A stretch of 40,849 bases of DNA from PUPG01 sp041686485. GTDB taxonomy: Bacteria; Bacteroidota; Bacteroidia; Bacteroidales; UBA7960. Below are positions 16,890 through 25,770 of the stretch, in pieces. The notes below the pieces were generated by a model. The model searched no databases and had not been told where the DNA came from. It saw only the letters and a list, made by a program, of their open reading frames with translations. The DNA is taken from assembly GCA_041686485.1 (NCBI GenBank), contig JAWLDT010000017.1:1-40849 (forward strand). The letters run 5' to 3'. A program made the position numbers and the translations under genes. Each line of letters begins with the position of its first letter. Within the stretch, counting starts at the first letter, position 1.

Positions 16890-17055
16890 AGGATTGCCGA
16901 TATTTTTAAGAAAAGCAGTAGTCTGACCCGAACAGGTTGATGGTTTTTTTGTTTAATCAACATGTTATCATGACGGAAATTGTATCATAGAAGGTAAATG
17001 GACTGAATACGTTGGAAATACTTTGGGAATAAATAAACTTCTAAATGTTGTGTTC

Positions 17056-17979
17056 ATGAAAAAACCAGGTTTATTGCAAATGATACGGGCACCTTTCTTA
17101 AGCTCAATAATGGCGCCTATTCTGGCGGGAACACTCCTTAGTGTCTATCTCAGCGGGGGGCTTAATATACCGGGGTTTTTGCTGGTGTTCATTATTGGCA
17201 TTGGCCTTCATGCGGCCACCAATGTGTACAATGATATCTATGACACCCTGCAGGGTACCGACAAGGTGAATGTGCATCGTAATGAGAATAGTGGTGGTTC
17301 AGGCATTCTTCAAAATTTTCCTGAACTGACGGGCCGTATGTTTAAGGTAGCCCGGTGGTCACTGGTTTTGGCACTTGCCGGTTCCTTAGCGCTGCTGTTT
17401 TTCATTGAAAAAACATTCTGGCCCCATCTGATCACGCTATATATCCTTTCAGCTTTTTTTAGCAAATACTATACCGCCCCGCCGGTCAAGCTGGCTTATC
17501 GTGGGCTGGGTGAGGTTGCCGTGTGGTTTGCCTTTGGTCCGATGGCCATATCCATTGCCGCGGTCAGCCAGAACATCGGGTTTCATCCGCTGGTAATAAC
17601 CATACTGCCTGCAACAGGTCTGAGTACATTGTCCATTTTGCTGGTGGGTCAGCTGATCGACCTGGATGCAGACCGGGACGGCGGAAAACATGGCGTGGCA
17701 TCCCGCCTGGGAACACGTTTTACTGCCTGGCTGTACTTCTTTGTGCAGCTGGCCATTGTAGCAAATATCATTTTGCTTTACTTCTTGCTACAAGATGTTG
17801 CATGGCCGGTATTGCTCTGCTTGCTGCCCTATGTTCTGCTTTTTCCAAAGGCAGCAGCTATTGTGCTTAAGTATCATGACCGGCCTGAACAGTTGAAACA
17901 AGGTGCAAAATTTACGGTGATGACGCACCTGGGCTTTTCGGTTATGCTGGTGATCGGGTTGTTGATCATCGTGCTCTAA
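17056..17979 (+). CDS. UbiA-family prenyltransferase (MenA-like)
   Basis: An integral membrane enzyme that transfers a polyprenyl chain to an aromatic or other acceptor. From the ATG at 17056 it has 307 residues and about eight to nine hydrophobic segments. The first Asp-rich motif is NVYNDIYDTLQGTD (Asn59, Asp60, Asp63) and the second is DLDADRDGGKHG, as in UbiA and MenA. MenA, making demethylmenaquinone, is one candidate; a chlorophyll-synthase-like or other prenyl-lipid enzyme cannot be excluded. A TTG at 17023 would extend the frame by eleven residues. Its stop overlaps by four bases that of a convergent gene for a fused isoprenoid kinase, hinting at a shared isoprenoid theme. The 166-bp gap upstream holds a loose GTTGAT/ATCAAC inverted repeat and nothing else that I can name. 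Confidence 0.88.
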   Translation: MKKPGLLQMIRAPFLSSIMAPILAGTLLSVYLSGGLNIPGFLLVFIIGIGLHAATNVYNDIYDTLQGTDKVNVHRNENSGGSGILQNFPELTGRMFKVARWSLVLALAGSLALLFFIEKTFWPHLITLYILSAFFSKYYTAPPVKLAYRGLGEVAVWFAFGPMAISIAAVSQNIGFHPLVITILPATGLSTLSILLVGQLIDLDADRDGGKHGVASRLGTRFTAWLYFFVQLAIVANIILLYFLLQDVAWPVLLCLLPYVLLFPKAAAIVLKYHDRPEQLKQGAKFTVMTHLGFSVMLVIGLLIIVL

Positions 17980-19316
17980 ATGACACCGGAGAAGAGCTCC
18001 GTGAACAACCAGAAGGAAACCGGGGCTGCCAGTGATCCCATGAGGTTGACGACGTCATTCGGAGAAGGTGTTTCCGCCTCCTCAGCGGAAGGTTGCTTTA
18101 GTAATGGCACTCGTTCCAGTTTGTTTTCCAAAAATGTGCCAAGAAGGGTATCCGCAAAACCGGCCACAAAACCTGCCAGGGTGAGCCAAACAATGGTGGT
18201 GGAATCCAATGTCCCGAAAAACAGATAGTATCCCGTCAGGCTTATCAACAAAGAACCTGCCAGGGACGCAATGGTCCCTGCGGTTGAAATTCCCCCTGAG
18301 ATGCCGGATTCATGTAGTCGAAAATCCCTGAGCGACAAACAACGTTTGTGAAAAACGGGCCCTGCTTCACTGGACCATGTGTCGGCAGTGACCGCGGCAA
18401 GCAATGTGATGTAGAGGTAGATAAAAATGTCCTGCCGGGTGATCAGAAAGGCTGACGAGGTTAGGAGTGCCCAAAAAATATTGGCCAGCACCTGCCAGGC
18501 ATTACGCCGGTTCGAAGACCTGCTTTTGCCCCGTAAGGCCGTGCTTATCCGGGTCAAAAGTACAGAGGAGAAGAAAAATAACAGGACAGGAACTGTCCAG
18601 GCAAGGCCAAGAACACCAAAAAAGTATATTCCCAGGAAAAAAACCAGTATAGCCCCATTTCTGGTTAGCAACGCCATACGATATAACAGATAAGACCCCG
18701 TGGCTGCAACCAGGAAAACCGGTATCAAAAAGTACAGGTTGTTTTCACTGGTTTCCATGATAAGAAAAAAAAGAGCGGTTCCCACCGGAATCGAAAAGTT
18801 GTCAGAGCCTCTGAAAGAGACGATCTCAAAAATGGCGGCCAGCATGATCGCCAATATCACGTATGCATGCCAGCCAAAATAAAAGTCAGGCAGCAGTATG
18901 CTGAATATCAAGAGGGTTGTCCCAGCAAAACCCAGCACCCCGTAAAGACTTTTTTCTTCTTTTTTAAAAAGACTAAAATACCTGTTCCCGGGCCTGATAT
19001 GGCCGGTAATATTGGCCACGGTATCCGAAAGGGTAAGCAACAACAGGGATATCCGGAAAAAACCAAGGGGCATGTTATATAACAGGATGAAGGCCGTTAA
19101 TACACCCACTGGGTAAAAAAGTGTCCCCAGACTGGCATCGCTTGTCTTGTGAAGGAGATGAAACGTCCTGTAATGGTAGGTCAGAAAGGCGAAGACAGTT
19201 CCCGTTCCAATCAGGGCGAGTAATACCGGCTTTTCAAACAAAAACGTTAAGCCCAGGACAATTAGCCCTGTGCCCAAATGGATGCTTTTTCGAATAAGAC
19301 GTTTACCGGCTTGCAT
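17976..19316 (-). CDS. Fused isoprenoid-alcohol kinase (dolichol/phytol kinase-like + DUF92)
   Basis: The 446-residue polytopic membrane protein seems to join two families. Residues about 1-225 resemble the dolichol/phytol kinase (SEC59/VTE5) family: RKSIHLGTGL at the N-terminus, then LLLTLSDTVANITG and KKEEKSLYGVLGF. Residues about 230-446 are DUF92 (TMEM19/VTE6-like), marked by NAWQVLANIFWALL, VTADTWSSEAGPVFHK, SGGISTAGTIAS and a late FVAGFADTLLGTFLENKL. In plants VTE5 phosphorylates phytol and VTE6 phosphorylates the monophosphate, giving phytyl diphosphate. A fusion would therefore make a prenyl diphosphate from an alcohol in one protein. The neighbouring UbiA enzyme uses such diphosphates. 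The substrate in this organism is unknown. Confidence 0.8.
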   Translation of the reverse strand: MQAGKRLIRKSIHLGTGLIVLGLTFLFEKPVLLALIGTGTVFAFLTYHYRTFHLLHKTSDASLGTLFYPVGVLTAFILLYNMPLGFFRISLLLLTLSDTVANITGHIRPGNRYFSLFKKEEKSLYGVLGFAGTTLLIFSILLPDFYFGWHAYVILAIMLAAIFEIVSFRGSDNFSIPVGTALFFLIMETSENNLYFLIPVFLVAATGSYLLYRMALLTRNGAILVFFLGIYFFGVLGLAWTVPVLLFFFSSVLLTRISTALRGKSRSSNRRNAWQVLANIFWALLTSSAFLITRQDIFIYLYITLLAAVTADTWSSEAGPVFHKRCLSLRDFRLHESGISGGISTAGTIASLAGSLLISLTGYYLFFGTLDSTTIVWLTLAGFVAGFADTLLGTFLENKLERVPLLKQPSAEEAETPSPNDVVNLMGSLAAPVSFWLFTELFSGVI

Positions 19317-19396
19317 AAATAAATATCAGCTCAACAACGAAAATACAAAAGAGTTTAATGCCAAGCTTTCAATATGAATAATTGCGCATGGTTTTG

Positions 19397-19404
19397 TATC
19401 TTTG
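19397..19404 (+). promoter_or_regulatory. -7 promoter element of the kelch/T9SS protein
   Basis: TATCTTTG is an exact TAnnTTTG match, placing transcription near 19411 and leaving a leader of about 110 nt. No other element is evident in that leader. Confidence 0.5.
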
Positions 19405-19521
19405 TTAATAGCTGAACGGTTGAAAATGAGGGCTTAGCGGTGTTTTTTGCTGTTTTTTTATTTTCGGCAGCAATCGTTTTGCGATAAAATTCCTGATTCT
19501 GATCACTAAAAAATTATCCCT

Positions 19522-22500
19522 GTGTTTGACTTGATCCACCAAAAAAGACTATACGCAAAGCTTGTTTTCTTGCTTGTTATTTCCTTGCTCAGCCATGGTG
19601 CCGTTTTTTCATCTGCCAGCGATCCTGCCAGCCAGTCAAATTCCCTTACCATCATTGTACAGGACGAGGAGAATACCCCAATCGAAGGGGCTGTAGTTTT
19701 TATAGATGATGATGTTGACTCCCAGCAGGTAACAAATGGAACGGGTGTTGTGGATTACGAGTTGCCGGACGGTGAATATATCATTTACACCTATGCGTCG
19801 GACTTTTTGGACCGTGTGATCACGGTAAGCCTTGACGATGCAGATGAAACCGTTGAAATCGTTCATGAGACAGCCCGTTTTTGGTCAAGCGAGCCTGGCA
19901 ACGCACCCATAGGTGTCGGAGAGGCAAACGGGGTGCGTATGGCGGTGGCCGGTGAAAAAATCTATTTGAACACAGCCTATGGTGGTCCTCCCGGTACAAC
20001 AGACTATGGTGCTATTCATGACTTTTACGTATATGATCTTCAGACAGATAACTGGGAGCAGCTTCCCGATGTGCCCTATGCCGGGTTGTATGGTATCAGT
20101 ACTGCCTATGGCCCTACACCGGGCGGCCAGGATGCCATTTACATTCTGAGAGGCTATCCTGCCGGGCAGCGAACCTGGATGGCACGGTATGATATTAACG
20201 CAGGGGAGTGGGAAGAAGACCTGAACCCTGACATCCCCTGGCAGGAAGACCTTGGCAGCCCATACAGCGGTGAAGGATTTCAGGATTATCCCCGGAATGG
20301 CTCCGTCATGGTCTGGGATCACAACGACCATATGTATCTTTTTCCCGGCGCTGGCTACAGCTATGCCAATTATGACTGGTACCGCTATTCGGTAAGTAAC
20401 GACAGCTGGGAAGCCATGGGAGAGCTCCCGCATCGACAGGGACCCGGTAATGCAGCTGTTTTGGTGGAAGCTGATGGTTCCGGTTATGAACAGGATTATA
20501 TCTATGTGCAATTTGGTATCACCCCCTCCGGCGATTATTCTGATGCCGAGTTCTGGCGGTATGGACTTTCGGACGGGGAGTGGGAACCACTTGCAAATCA
20601 TCCTTATGGAGCAGATGACGGGTCCATGCTTGCCTGGGACGGTAGTACCTATATTTATCATACACCGGGAGCCTACGTCGAGCAGCTATGGGATACCGGC
20701 AAGGATCAGAAACGCGAACTGATGCGTTATTCCATCCATGATAATGAGTGGGCGGAAATGGAAAAAGCGCCCTATAACCGATGGGGAGGATGGGATGATG
20801 CCGGTGGTATCGTGCATGTCGACGGGGCATTGTATGGGATGAAAGGAGGAAGCGACGTGGCCTGGGCTGAAGATGAATATGTTTCGGGGGGCGGCGACAT
20901 CCCCTCGGATAAATTATGGAAATGTGAGCTGCACGAAGAGGTGCATGCCCTGGCCATGAATGGCGCAGACGGAGGGGGGCGAACCTATCCGCCACAGGGC
21001 GATTACATTCACCTTGCCGGGGCAGATGCAGAATTGCTTGCCATCCCCGATGAGGGTTGGGTGCTTGATGCCTGGCTTCTGAACGGGTCTCCCTATAGCA
21101 ACCAGCCCGCGATCTCTCTTTCAATGAATGACGACCATTCGGTTACGGCCCGCTTTTTACCGGAGTCATTCCTGCTCTATGCTTCCCCCTCCTCATTGGA
21201 TGATTTTAGTTATATGGTCGGGGAGGGACCGTCTGATTCGCAAGTGTTTACACTAACCGGGCAGGATCTTGAACCCGCTCAGGGTGTTATCAGTCTGAGT
21301 GGAAGCGAACACTTCGAGATTTCAGAGGATAACATTCATTTTACCAACACCCTTGATTTGGCCTATGAAGAGGGAACATTCGATTTTACAGATGTCTATG
21401 TGCGACTGAAGGAAGGACTTGGTATTGGTGTATATTCGGATGAGACTATTCAGATTTCCGGAGCCGGTGAAACCATTCAGGTGGCTGTAGCCGGCGAAGT
21501 AGGCTCCACATCCCTCCCTTATGCCCAGGACTTTGCCGGCTTTACCAGTGCCGAAACATTGCCGGCCGGGTGGATCCTTGACCATGAGTATGAATACAAG
21601 GGAGATTTTGGCTCCGGAACAGCAGGAGGCTTGCGCGGCAATGGTGTACTCGGGTTCCAGGTCACCGGCAGCAGTCCCAATGATCACTTCACCGCTACCC
21701 TGACATTGTTGAATGAAACCGGTGAAACCATAACAGATCTTCTTGTCAGCTATACAGGAAAAGTAGCCCGCACCGTTTCCGGAACACCCGAATGGGAAGT
21801 GTCGGTGGCGGGCTCTGTTTGTCCGGAACTTGCCTATAGCACGGCTGAAGGAGAAGATCGTGATCTTCTGACTATCGTTGGTGACATATCCATCGATGAT
21901 GAGGAGGCGTTTGAGCTTTCCTGGTATACAACCTCGGAGGGGACCTCGGGGCACCGTCGCCAGATTGGCCTTACAAACCTGCATGTGGACGTGGTTACCA
22001 TCGTGGAAACAGATAATGATCTTTACGACATTCCTGAAAATGCTACCATCGCCGTTCGGGGGAATGTGGAAGTGCATGAAGACATGATCATTGACAACCT
22101 GATTATTGAGGAAGGCCATGTTTTACAGATCATGCCCGAAGCGGAAGTAACAGTGAATGGAATGTTGTTGAACATGAATGAAGGTGAAAGCGCTGCTGAT
22201 GCACTGGTAATCCGTTCGGATGAAACAGGTACCGGTTCCTTGCTGCATTATACGATAGATGTGGAAAGCACCGTTGAGAGATTTATTTCCCCCAAAATGG
22301 GTGATTGGCATGATCCCCACGATCACTCTGGCTGGCATCTTATTTCGTCACCGGTGCAAAACCAGGCCATTGAAGGAGACTGGACCCCCGGGGAGGAGGG
22401 TCAGCTTGCTTATGAATTCTACGCATGGTGCGAAGTAGATGCAAAGTGGCTTGACCAGCAGGATGAATCACATGAGATTACCCATTTTGAGACGGGCAGA

Positions 22501-23535
22501 GGTTATCTGGTCGCTTATATGGAAGAAACCACCAATCTTTTTCAAGGCATGATCAATGTTTCTGATATTGAGGAAGTGTTTGTAGTAAGACCAGGTGATG
22601 AAGATGACGTCCATGGGTGGAACCTTTTGGGCAATCCTTATGCCAGTGCTCTTAAGTGGAATGATGGAAACTGGGACCTTCCTGATGACCTTGGTGGACT
22701 GGCAAAACTTTGGGATGAGGCCGATAAGAGCTATAAAGACGTTTTGGAAGAAGGAATTATTCCTTCGATGAATGGTTTTTTTGTCTATTATGACCCGGAT
22801 AATCGATCTTCTGCTTCGTTAACCATTCCTGCCGCTGCCAGAACCCATGATGAAACCTTATGGTATAAAGAGAATCAGGAAATACGTCTGTTGACCACTG
22901 ATCAGGCAAACCAGTCAGCCCAGGAAAGCATCCTGCGGTTCAACCCGGAAGCAAGCCAGGGTTTTGACCTTCGGCATGATGCTTACTTTCTGCCGGGTTA
23001 TGCCCCTGAAACCTTTTTTATTGTAGATGAGAAAAAGCTTTCTACTTATACGGTCCCCCAGTGGCATGAGGATCTGGTGGTTCCGCTCGGGTTTGAAAAA
23101 AACCAGGCTGACAGTTTTTATGTTCACTTGACAACACATGCTGTTGATGCTGATTTATACCTGGTTGACCTGAAAACGGAACAGGAGCATCCCCTTACCC
23201 TGGATAGTCCGTATGGCTTTACGGCGGAGCAGGATGATGACATCCATCGCTTTGAATTGCGTTTTTCACCAACCGACCCGGTTTCTGTTGCTGAAGTCGT
23301 AGAGGCGGATATCGTATCTGTCTACGTGGCGGACAACATCTTGCATCTTCATTTTAACAGTGGTGATCAAAGCCGGCAGTTGGAGCTGATCGACCTGGCC
23401 GGCCGCTCCGTTATGCAGCGAAACCTCGGTCGGGGTCAGATTCACACCCAACCCCTCAATATACCACAAGGCCTGTACATTGTAAGAATTACGACGACAG
23501 GCTCTGTGGCTACAAGGCGTGTGATGGTGTATTAA
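19522..23535 (+). CDS. Large secreted multidomain protein with kelch-like propeller and T9SS sorting domain
   Basis: 1,337 residues with no known catalytic motif. A signal peptide (LVFLLVISLLSHGAVFSSA) is followed by a carboxypeptidase-regulatory-like beta domain (about 40-115). A kelch-like propeller comes next (about 130-470, repeated pattern such as YDLQTDNWEQLPDVPY, RYSVSNDSWEAMGELP, RYSIHDNEWAEMEKAP). Then follow a bacterial-repeat module (PPQGDYIHLAGADAELLAIP), a beta domain ending in YSDETIQISGAGETIQVAV, a jelly-roll-like segment, long beta regions with GWHLISSPV and GWNLLGNPYAS, and a C-terminal T9SS domain (RQLELIDLAGRSVMQRNL, QGLYIVRI). The start is a GTG: only four codons separate it from an in-frame stop, and the signal peptide begins at once; a TTG at 19531 is the alternative. 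Probably a surface adhesin or glycan-binding protein; that is inference. Confidence 0.88.
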   Translation: MFDLIHQKRLYAKLVFLLVISLLSHGAVFSSASDPASQSNSLTIIVQDEENTPIEGAVVFIDDDVDSQQVTNGTGVVDYELPDGEYIIYTYASDFLDRVITVSLDDADETVEIVHETARFWSSEPGNAPIGVGEANGVRMAVAGEKIYLNTAYGGPPGTTDYGAIHDFYVYDLQTDNWEQLPDVPYAGLYGISTAYGPTPGGQDAIYILRGYPAGQRTWMARYDINAGEWEEDLNPDIPWQEDLGSPYSGEGFQDYPRNGSVMVWDHNDHMYLFPGAGYSYANYDWYRYSVSNDSWEAMGELPHRQGPGNAAVLVEADGSGYEQDYIYVQFGITPSGDYSDAEFWRYGLSDGEWEPLANHPYGADDGSMLAWDGSTYIYHTPGAYVEQLWDTGKDQKRELMRYSIHDNEWAEMEKAPYNRWGGWDDAGGIVHVDGALYGMKGGSDVAWAEDEYVSGGGDIPSDKLWKCELHEEVHALAMNGADGGGRTYPPQGDYIHLAGADAELLAIPDEGWVLDAWLLNGSPYSNQPAISLSMNDDHSVTARFLPESFLLYASPSSLDDFSYMVGEGPSDSQVFTLTGQDLEPAQGVISLSGSEHFEISEDNIHFTNTLDLAYEEGTFDFTDVYVRLKEGLGIGVYSDETIQISGAGETIQVAVAGEVGSTSLPYAQDFAGFTSAETLPAGWILDHEYEYKGDFGSGTAGGLRGNGVLGFQVTGSSPNDHFTATLTLLNETGETITDLLVSYTGKVARTVSGTPEWEVSVAGSVCPELAYSTAEGEDRDLLTIVGDISIDDEEAFELSWYTTSEGTSGHRRQIGLTNLHVDVVTIVETDNDLYDIPENATIAVRGNVEVHEDMIIDNLIIEEGHVLQIMPEAEVTVNGMLLNMNEGESAADALVIRSDETGTGSLLHYTIDVESTVERFISPKMGDWHDPHDHSGWHLISSPVQNQAIEGDWTPGEEGQLAYEFYAWCEVDAKWLDQQDESHEITHFETGRGYLVAYMEETTNLFQGMINVSDIEEVFVVRPGDEDDVHGWNLLGNPYASALKWNDGNWDLPDDLGGLAKLWDEADKSYKDVLEEGIIPSMNGFFVYYDPDNRSSASLTIPAAARTHDETLWYKENQEIRLLTTDQANQSAQESILRFNPEASQGFDLRHDAYFLPGYAPETFFIVDEKKLSTYTVPQWHEDLVVPLGFEKNQADSFYVHLTTHAVDADLYLVDLKTEQEHPLTLDSPYGFTAEQDDDIHRFELRFSPTDPVSVAEVVEADIVSVYVADNILHLHFNSGDQSRQLELIDLAGRSVMQRNLGRGQIHTQPLNIPQGLYIVRITTTGSVATRRVMVY

Positions 23536-23556
23536 AGGTGTCGGACAGTTTCACCG

Positions 23557-23586
23557 AATGTCGTGTCAATGCGTTGACATGACATT
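23557..23586. terminator. Strong hairpin between two convergent genes
   Basis: A 13-bp stem (23557-23569 with 23574-23586, one G/T mismatch) closes the 4-nt loop TGCG. It fills the gap between the kelch/T9SS gene and the S9 peptidase gene and reaches into the latter's stop codon. There is no T-run on either side, so it may act with Rho or as an mRNA 3' end stabiliser rather than as a classic terminator. Confidence 0.5.
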
Positions 23587-25612
23587 AGTTCAGGTATCTG
23601 GTCAGCCACCCGTAAAACTCTTCATACCAGTATAATGAGTTCTGCGGGGTCAGTATCCAGTGGTTTTCGTCCGGATAGTATACCAGCCGTGCATCCAGTC
23701 CCATGTTTTTATAGATGTTGTAAACAAGGAACCCATGAGCTACCGGCACGCGGTAGTCGTTCTGGCCGTGTATAACCAGCATCGGGCTGGAGAAGTTCTC
23801 CGCGTAAGATGCCGGATTGATCTCCTGCATCTGTTCGGTATTTTCCCAGGGTGCGCCGCCATACTGGTATTTGCGATTAGCTGAGTAATCTGACGCGAAC
23901 TGCAGGTACAGGTCATACACGCCGGCATGATTGATCAGGCAGGCGAAGCGGTCGGTATGACCGGCAATCCAGGTTACCATATATCCACCATAGCTGCCTC
24001 CGGTGGCTGCCATTCGGTCTTCATCCACGAGCCCGCGGTCGACCATGTAATCGGCAGCTTTCATAATGTCGCGGTAGGGCAGCTCCGCATGGTTGCCGTG
24101 AATGCTCTTTACGAACTCCTGTCCGAAGCTTGATGAACCATGGAAGTTAGGCATTGCCACGATGTATCCCGGGGCTGCAAACAGCTGACTGTTCCAGCGA
24201 AAATGAAACGAATCGCCGAAGATGCCGTGCGGGCCGCCATGGATCATCATCACGAGCGGATATTCTTTGTCAGGATCGTATCCGGGCGGGTAATTGATGA
24301 ACATCTGAATGTCCTTGTCATTGGCGCCTTTGTAGGTTACATTTTCGATCTCTCCCCAGTCAGTGTGCTCCACATAGGTGTCATTAAAACCGGTAAGCTT
24401 TGTTGTTTCTTCGTTTTGGAGATTGATACGATATATTTCCGGGGGTGCGCTCAGGTTATGATGGTTAAACACCAGGTGGTTGTCACCGGCGAGCCGGCCG
24501 CCATTGTTGGTGCCTCCACGGAATATTTCAGTGAATTCTCCCCCGGTCGCCGGAATACTGAAGATGGACTTCATGGCCATGTCTTCAGCATGAAAAAAAA
24601 TGGTCTCACCGTCATCTGACCAAAACCACTGTTCAGTGCTCAGGTCTATGTGGTCGCTGATCTCTGTGTGGGTGTCGTTTTCTGTGTCATAGAGGGTCAT
24701 CACAACCCTGTCGGCATAAAAATGGGGAATCGATTGCCTGCCATACAGGATATAACGCCCGTCAGGGCTGTAAACAGGGTTACTGTCGTGTGCCGGATTT
24801 TCTTCGGTAATATTTTGAATAACACCACTGCCATCAGTTGGCACAAGGAAAATAGCCTGGTTTAGCTGCTCATAGGGTGGTTTGGTAGCGTTTTTGTTCA
24901 GGGCAATGGTTTCCCCGTCAGGCGAAATATCATAGGAAACACCGCCCATATAGCCGAAGAAATTGCCACTGTCGGGCATCAGGTCAGTTACCGTGTCGGT
25001 TTCCAGGTCGAGGGTAAACATTCTCGAAAGATAACCTTCTGTATGCCAGGTATCCCAATAGCGATACACATTGTTTTCGGTGACCCTTGCGGAAACAGGA
25101 TCTTCTTCCTTAGCCTCTTGCAGTTCCCGGTGCTTGTCCCAGTCGCCGTTGTATTCGGGCAGGATGTCGGCAGCAAAAGCGAGTTTGTTGCCGTCCGGGT
25201 ACCATTTTACATCGTAAACGCCTACGGGAAGGTCGGTTACCTGCCGTGCTTCTCCACCATCCAGGTTTAGCATATAGATCTGTCCGGGGCCGTCATGCCG
25301 GCGCGAAACAAAAGCCAGCTTGTTCCCGTCAGGGCTCCAGGCAGGACCGCTGTCGCTGTCACTGAAAGTTATCTGACGGTAATCGCCGGTTTCATTGTTC
25401 AGAAGAAACAGGTTGCTTGCCGAAGAGTTGCCATCAATGTCGTAATCCGTTACCGTAAAAGCAGACCATTGACCGTCAGGTGATACCACCGGGTTGCCAG
25501 GACGTTTCATTTCCCACATGGTGTGCGGGTCAAAAGGATTCAATTCCTGGGCTGATACAAATCCTGATCCACATAGCAGGATGCCTGTCAATAGTAATAA
25601 TAGTTTTTTCAT
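23585..25612 (-). CDS. S9 family prolyl oligopeptidase-type peptidase, secreted
   Basis: A serine peptidase of the prolyl oligopeptidase/acylaminoacyl-peptidase group, acting on short peptides. The 675-residue protein has a signal peptide (first 22 residues, ending VSAQ), so it should work in the periplasm. Residues about 40-400 form a beta-propeller with TolB/WD40-like PDG blades (VVSPDGQWSAFTV, AWSPDGNKLAFVS, YSPDGRYILYG). The hydrolase domain has Ser540 in ATGGSYGGYM, Asp619 in HGQNDYRVP and His651 in PDENHW. NFHGSSSFGQEF precedes the nucleophile, as in S9C members. Together with the S8 and M19 enzymes in this window it suggests a peptide-scavenging lifestyle. A near-match to the -7 element (TTACTTTG) lies around 25648. 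Confidence 0.95.
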   Translation of the reverse strand: MKKLLLLLTGILLCGSGFVSAQELNPFDPHTMWEMKRPGNPVVSPDGQWSAFTVTDYDIDGNSSASNLFLLNNETGDYRQITFSDSDSGPAWSPDGNKLAFVSRRHDGPGQIYMLNLDGGEARQVTDLPVGVYDVKWYPDGNKLAFAADILPEYNGDWDKHRELQEAKEEDPVSARVTENNVYRYWDTWHTEGYLSRMFTLDLETDTVTDLMPDSGNFFGYMGGVSYDISPDGETIALNKNATKPPYEQLNQAIFLVPTDGSGVIQNITEENPAHDSNPVYSPDGRYILYGRQSIPHFYADRVVMTLYDTENDTHTEISDHIDLSTEQWFWSDDGETIFFHAEDMAMKSIFSIPATGGEFTEIFRGGTNNGGRLAGDNHLVFNHHNLSAPPEIYRINLQNEETTKLTGFNDTYVEHTDWGEIENVTYKGANDKDIQMFINYPPGYDPDKEYPLVMMIHGGPHGIFGDSFHFRWNSQLFAAPGYIVAMPNFHGSSSFGQEFVKSIHGNHAELPYRDIMKAADYMVDRGLVDEDRMAATGGSYGGYMVTWIAGHTDRFACLINHAGVYDLYLQFASDYSANRKYQYGGAPWENTEQMQEINPASYAENFSSPMLVIHGQNDYRVPVAHGFLVYNIYKNMGLDARLVYYPDENHWILTPQNSLYWYEEFYGWLTRYLN

Positions 25613-25757
25613 AGCCTGAAGATTAGGGGGTTGGTTCTATGCAAAGTAACAAAAGCCCGGCCATATGCACAACTTTTGTATAAACCCAGGGGGGTTCTGC
25701 TGGCGCTTATGTTCAACGAAACTGTTAATCAGGTCATTATCGGAAAACAATTTTGCC

Positions 25758-25765
25758 TACTTTTG
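25758..25765 (+). promoter_or_regulatory. -7 promoter element of the SDR gene
   Basis: TACTTTTG is an exact TAnnTTTG match only 5 bp before the ATG at 25771. Transcription would start at or just after that ATG, so the mRNA may be leaderless. Confidence 0.5.
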
Positions 25766-25770
25766 TACAT

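Noticed and set aside
16890..17055. GTTGAT/ATCAAC inverted repeat between the S8 protease and the UbiA gene as a terminator
   Set aside because: The arms are short, the loop is long and T-rich itself, and no T-run follows the second arm.
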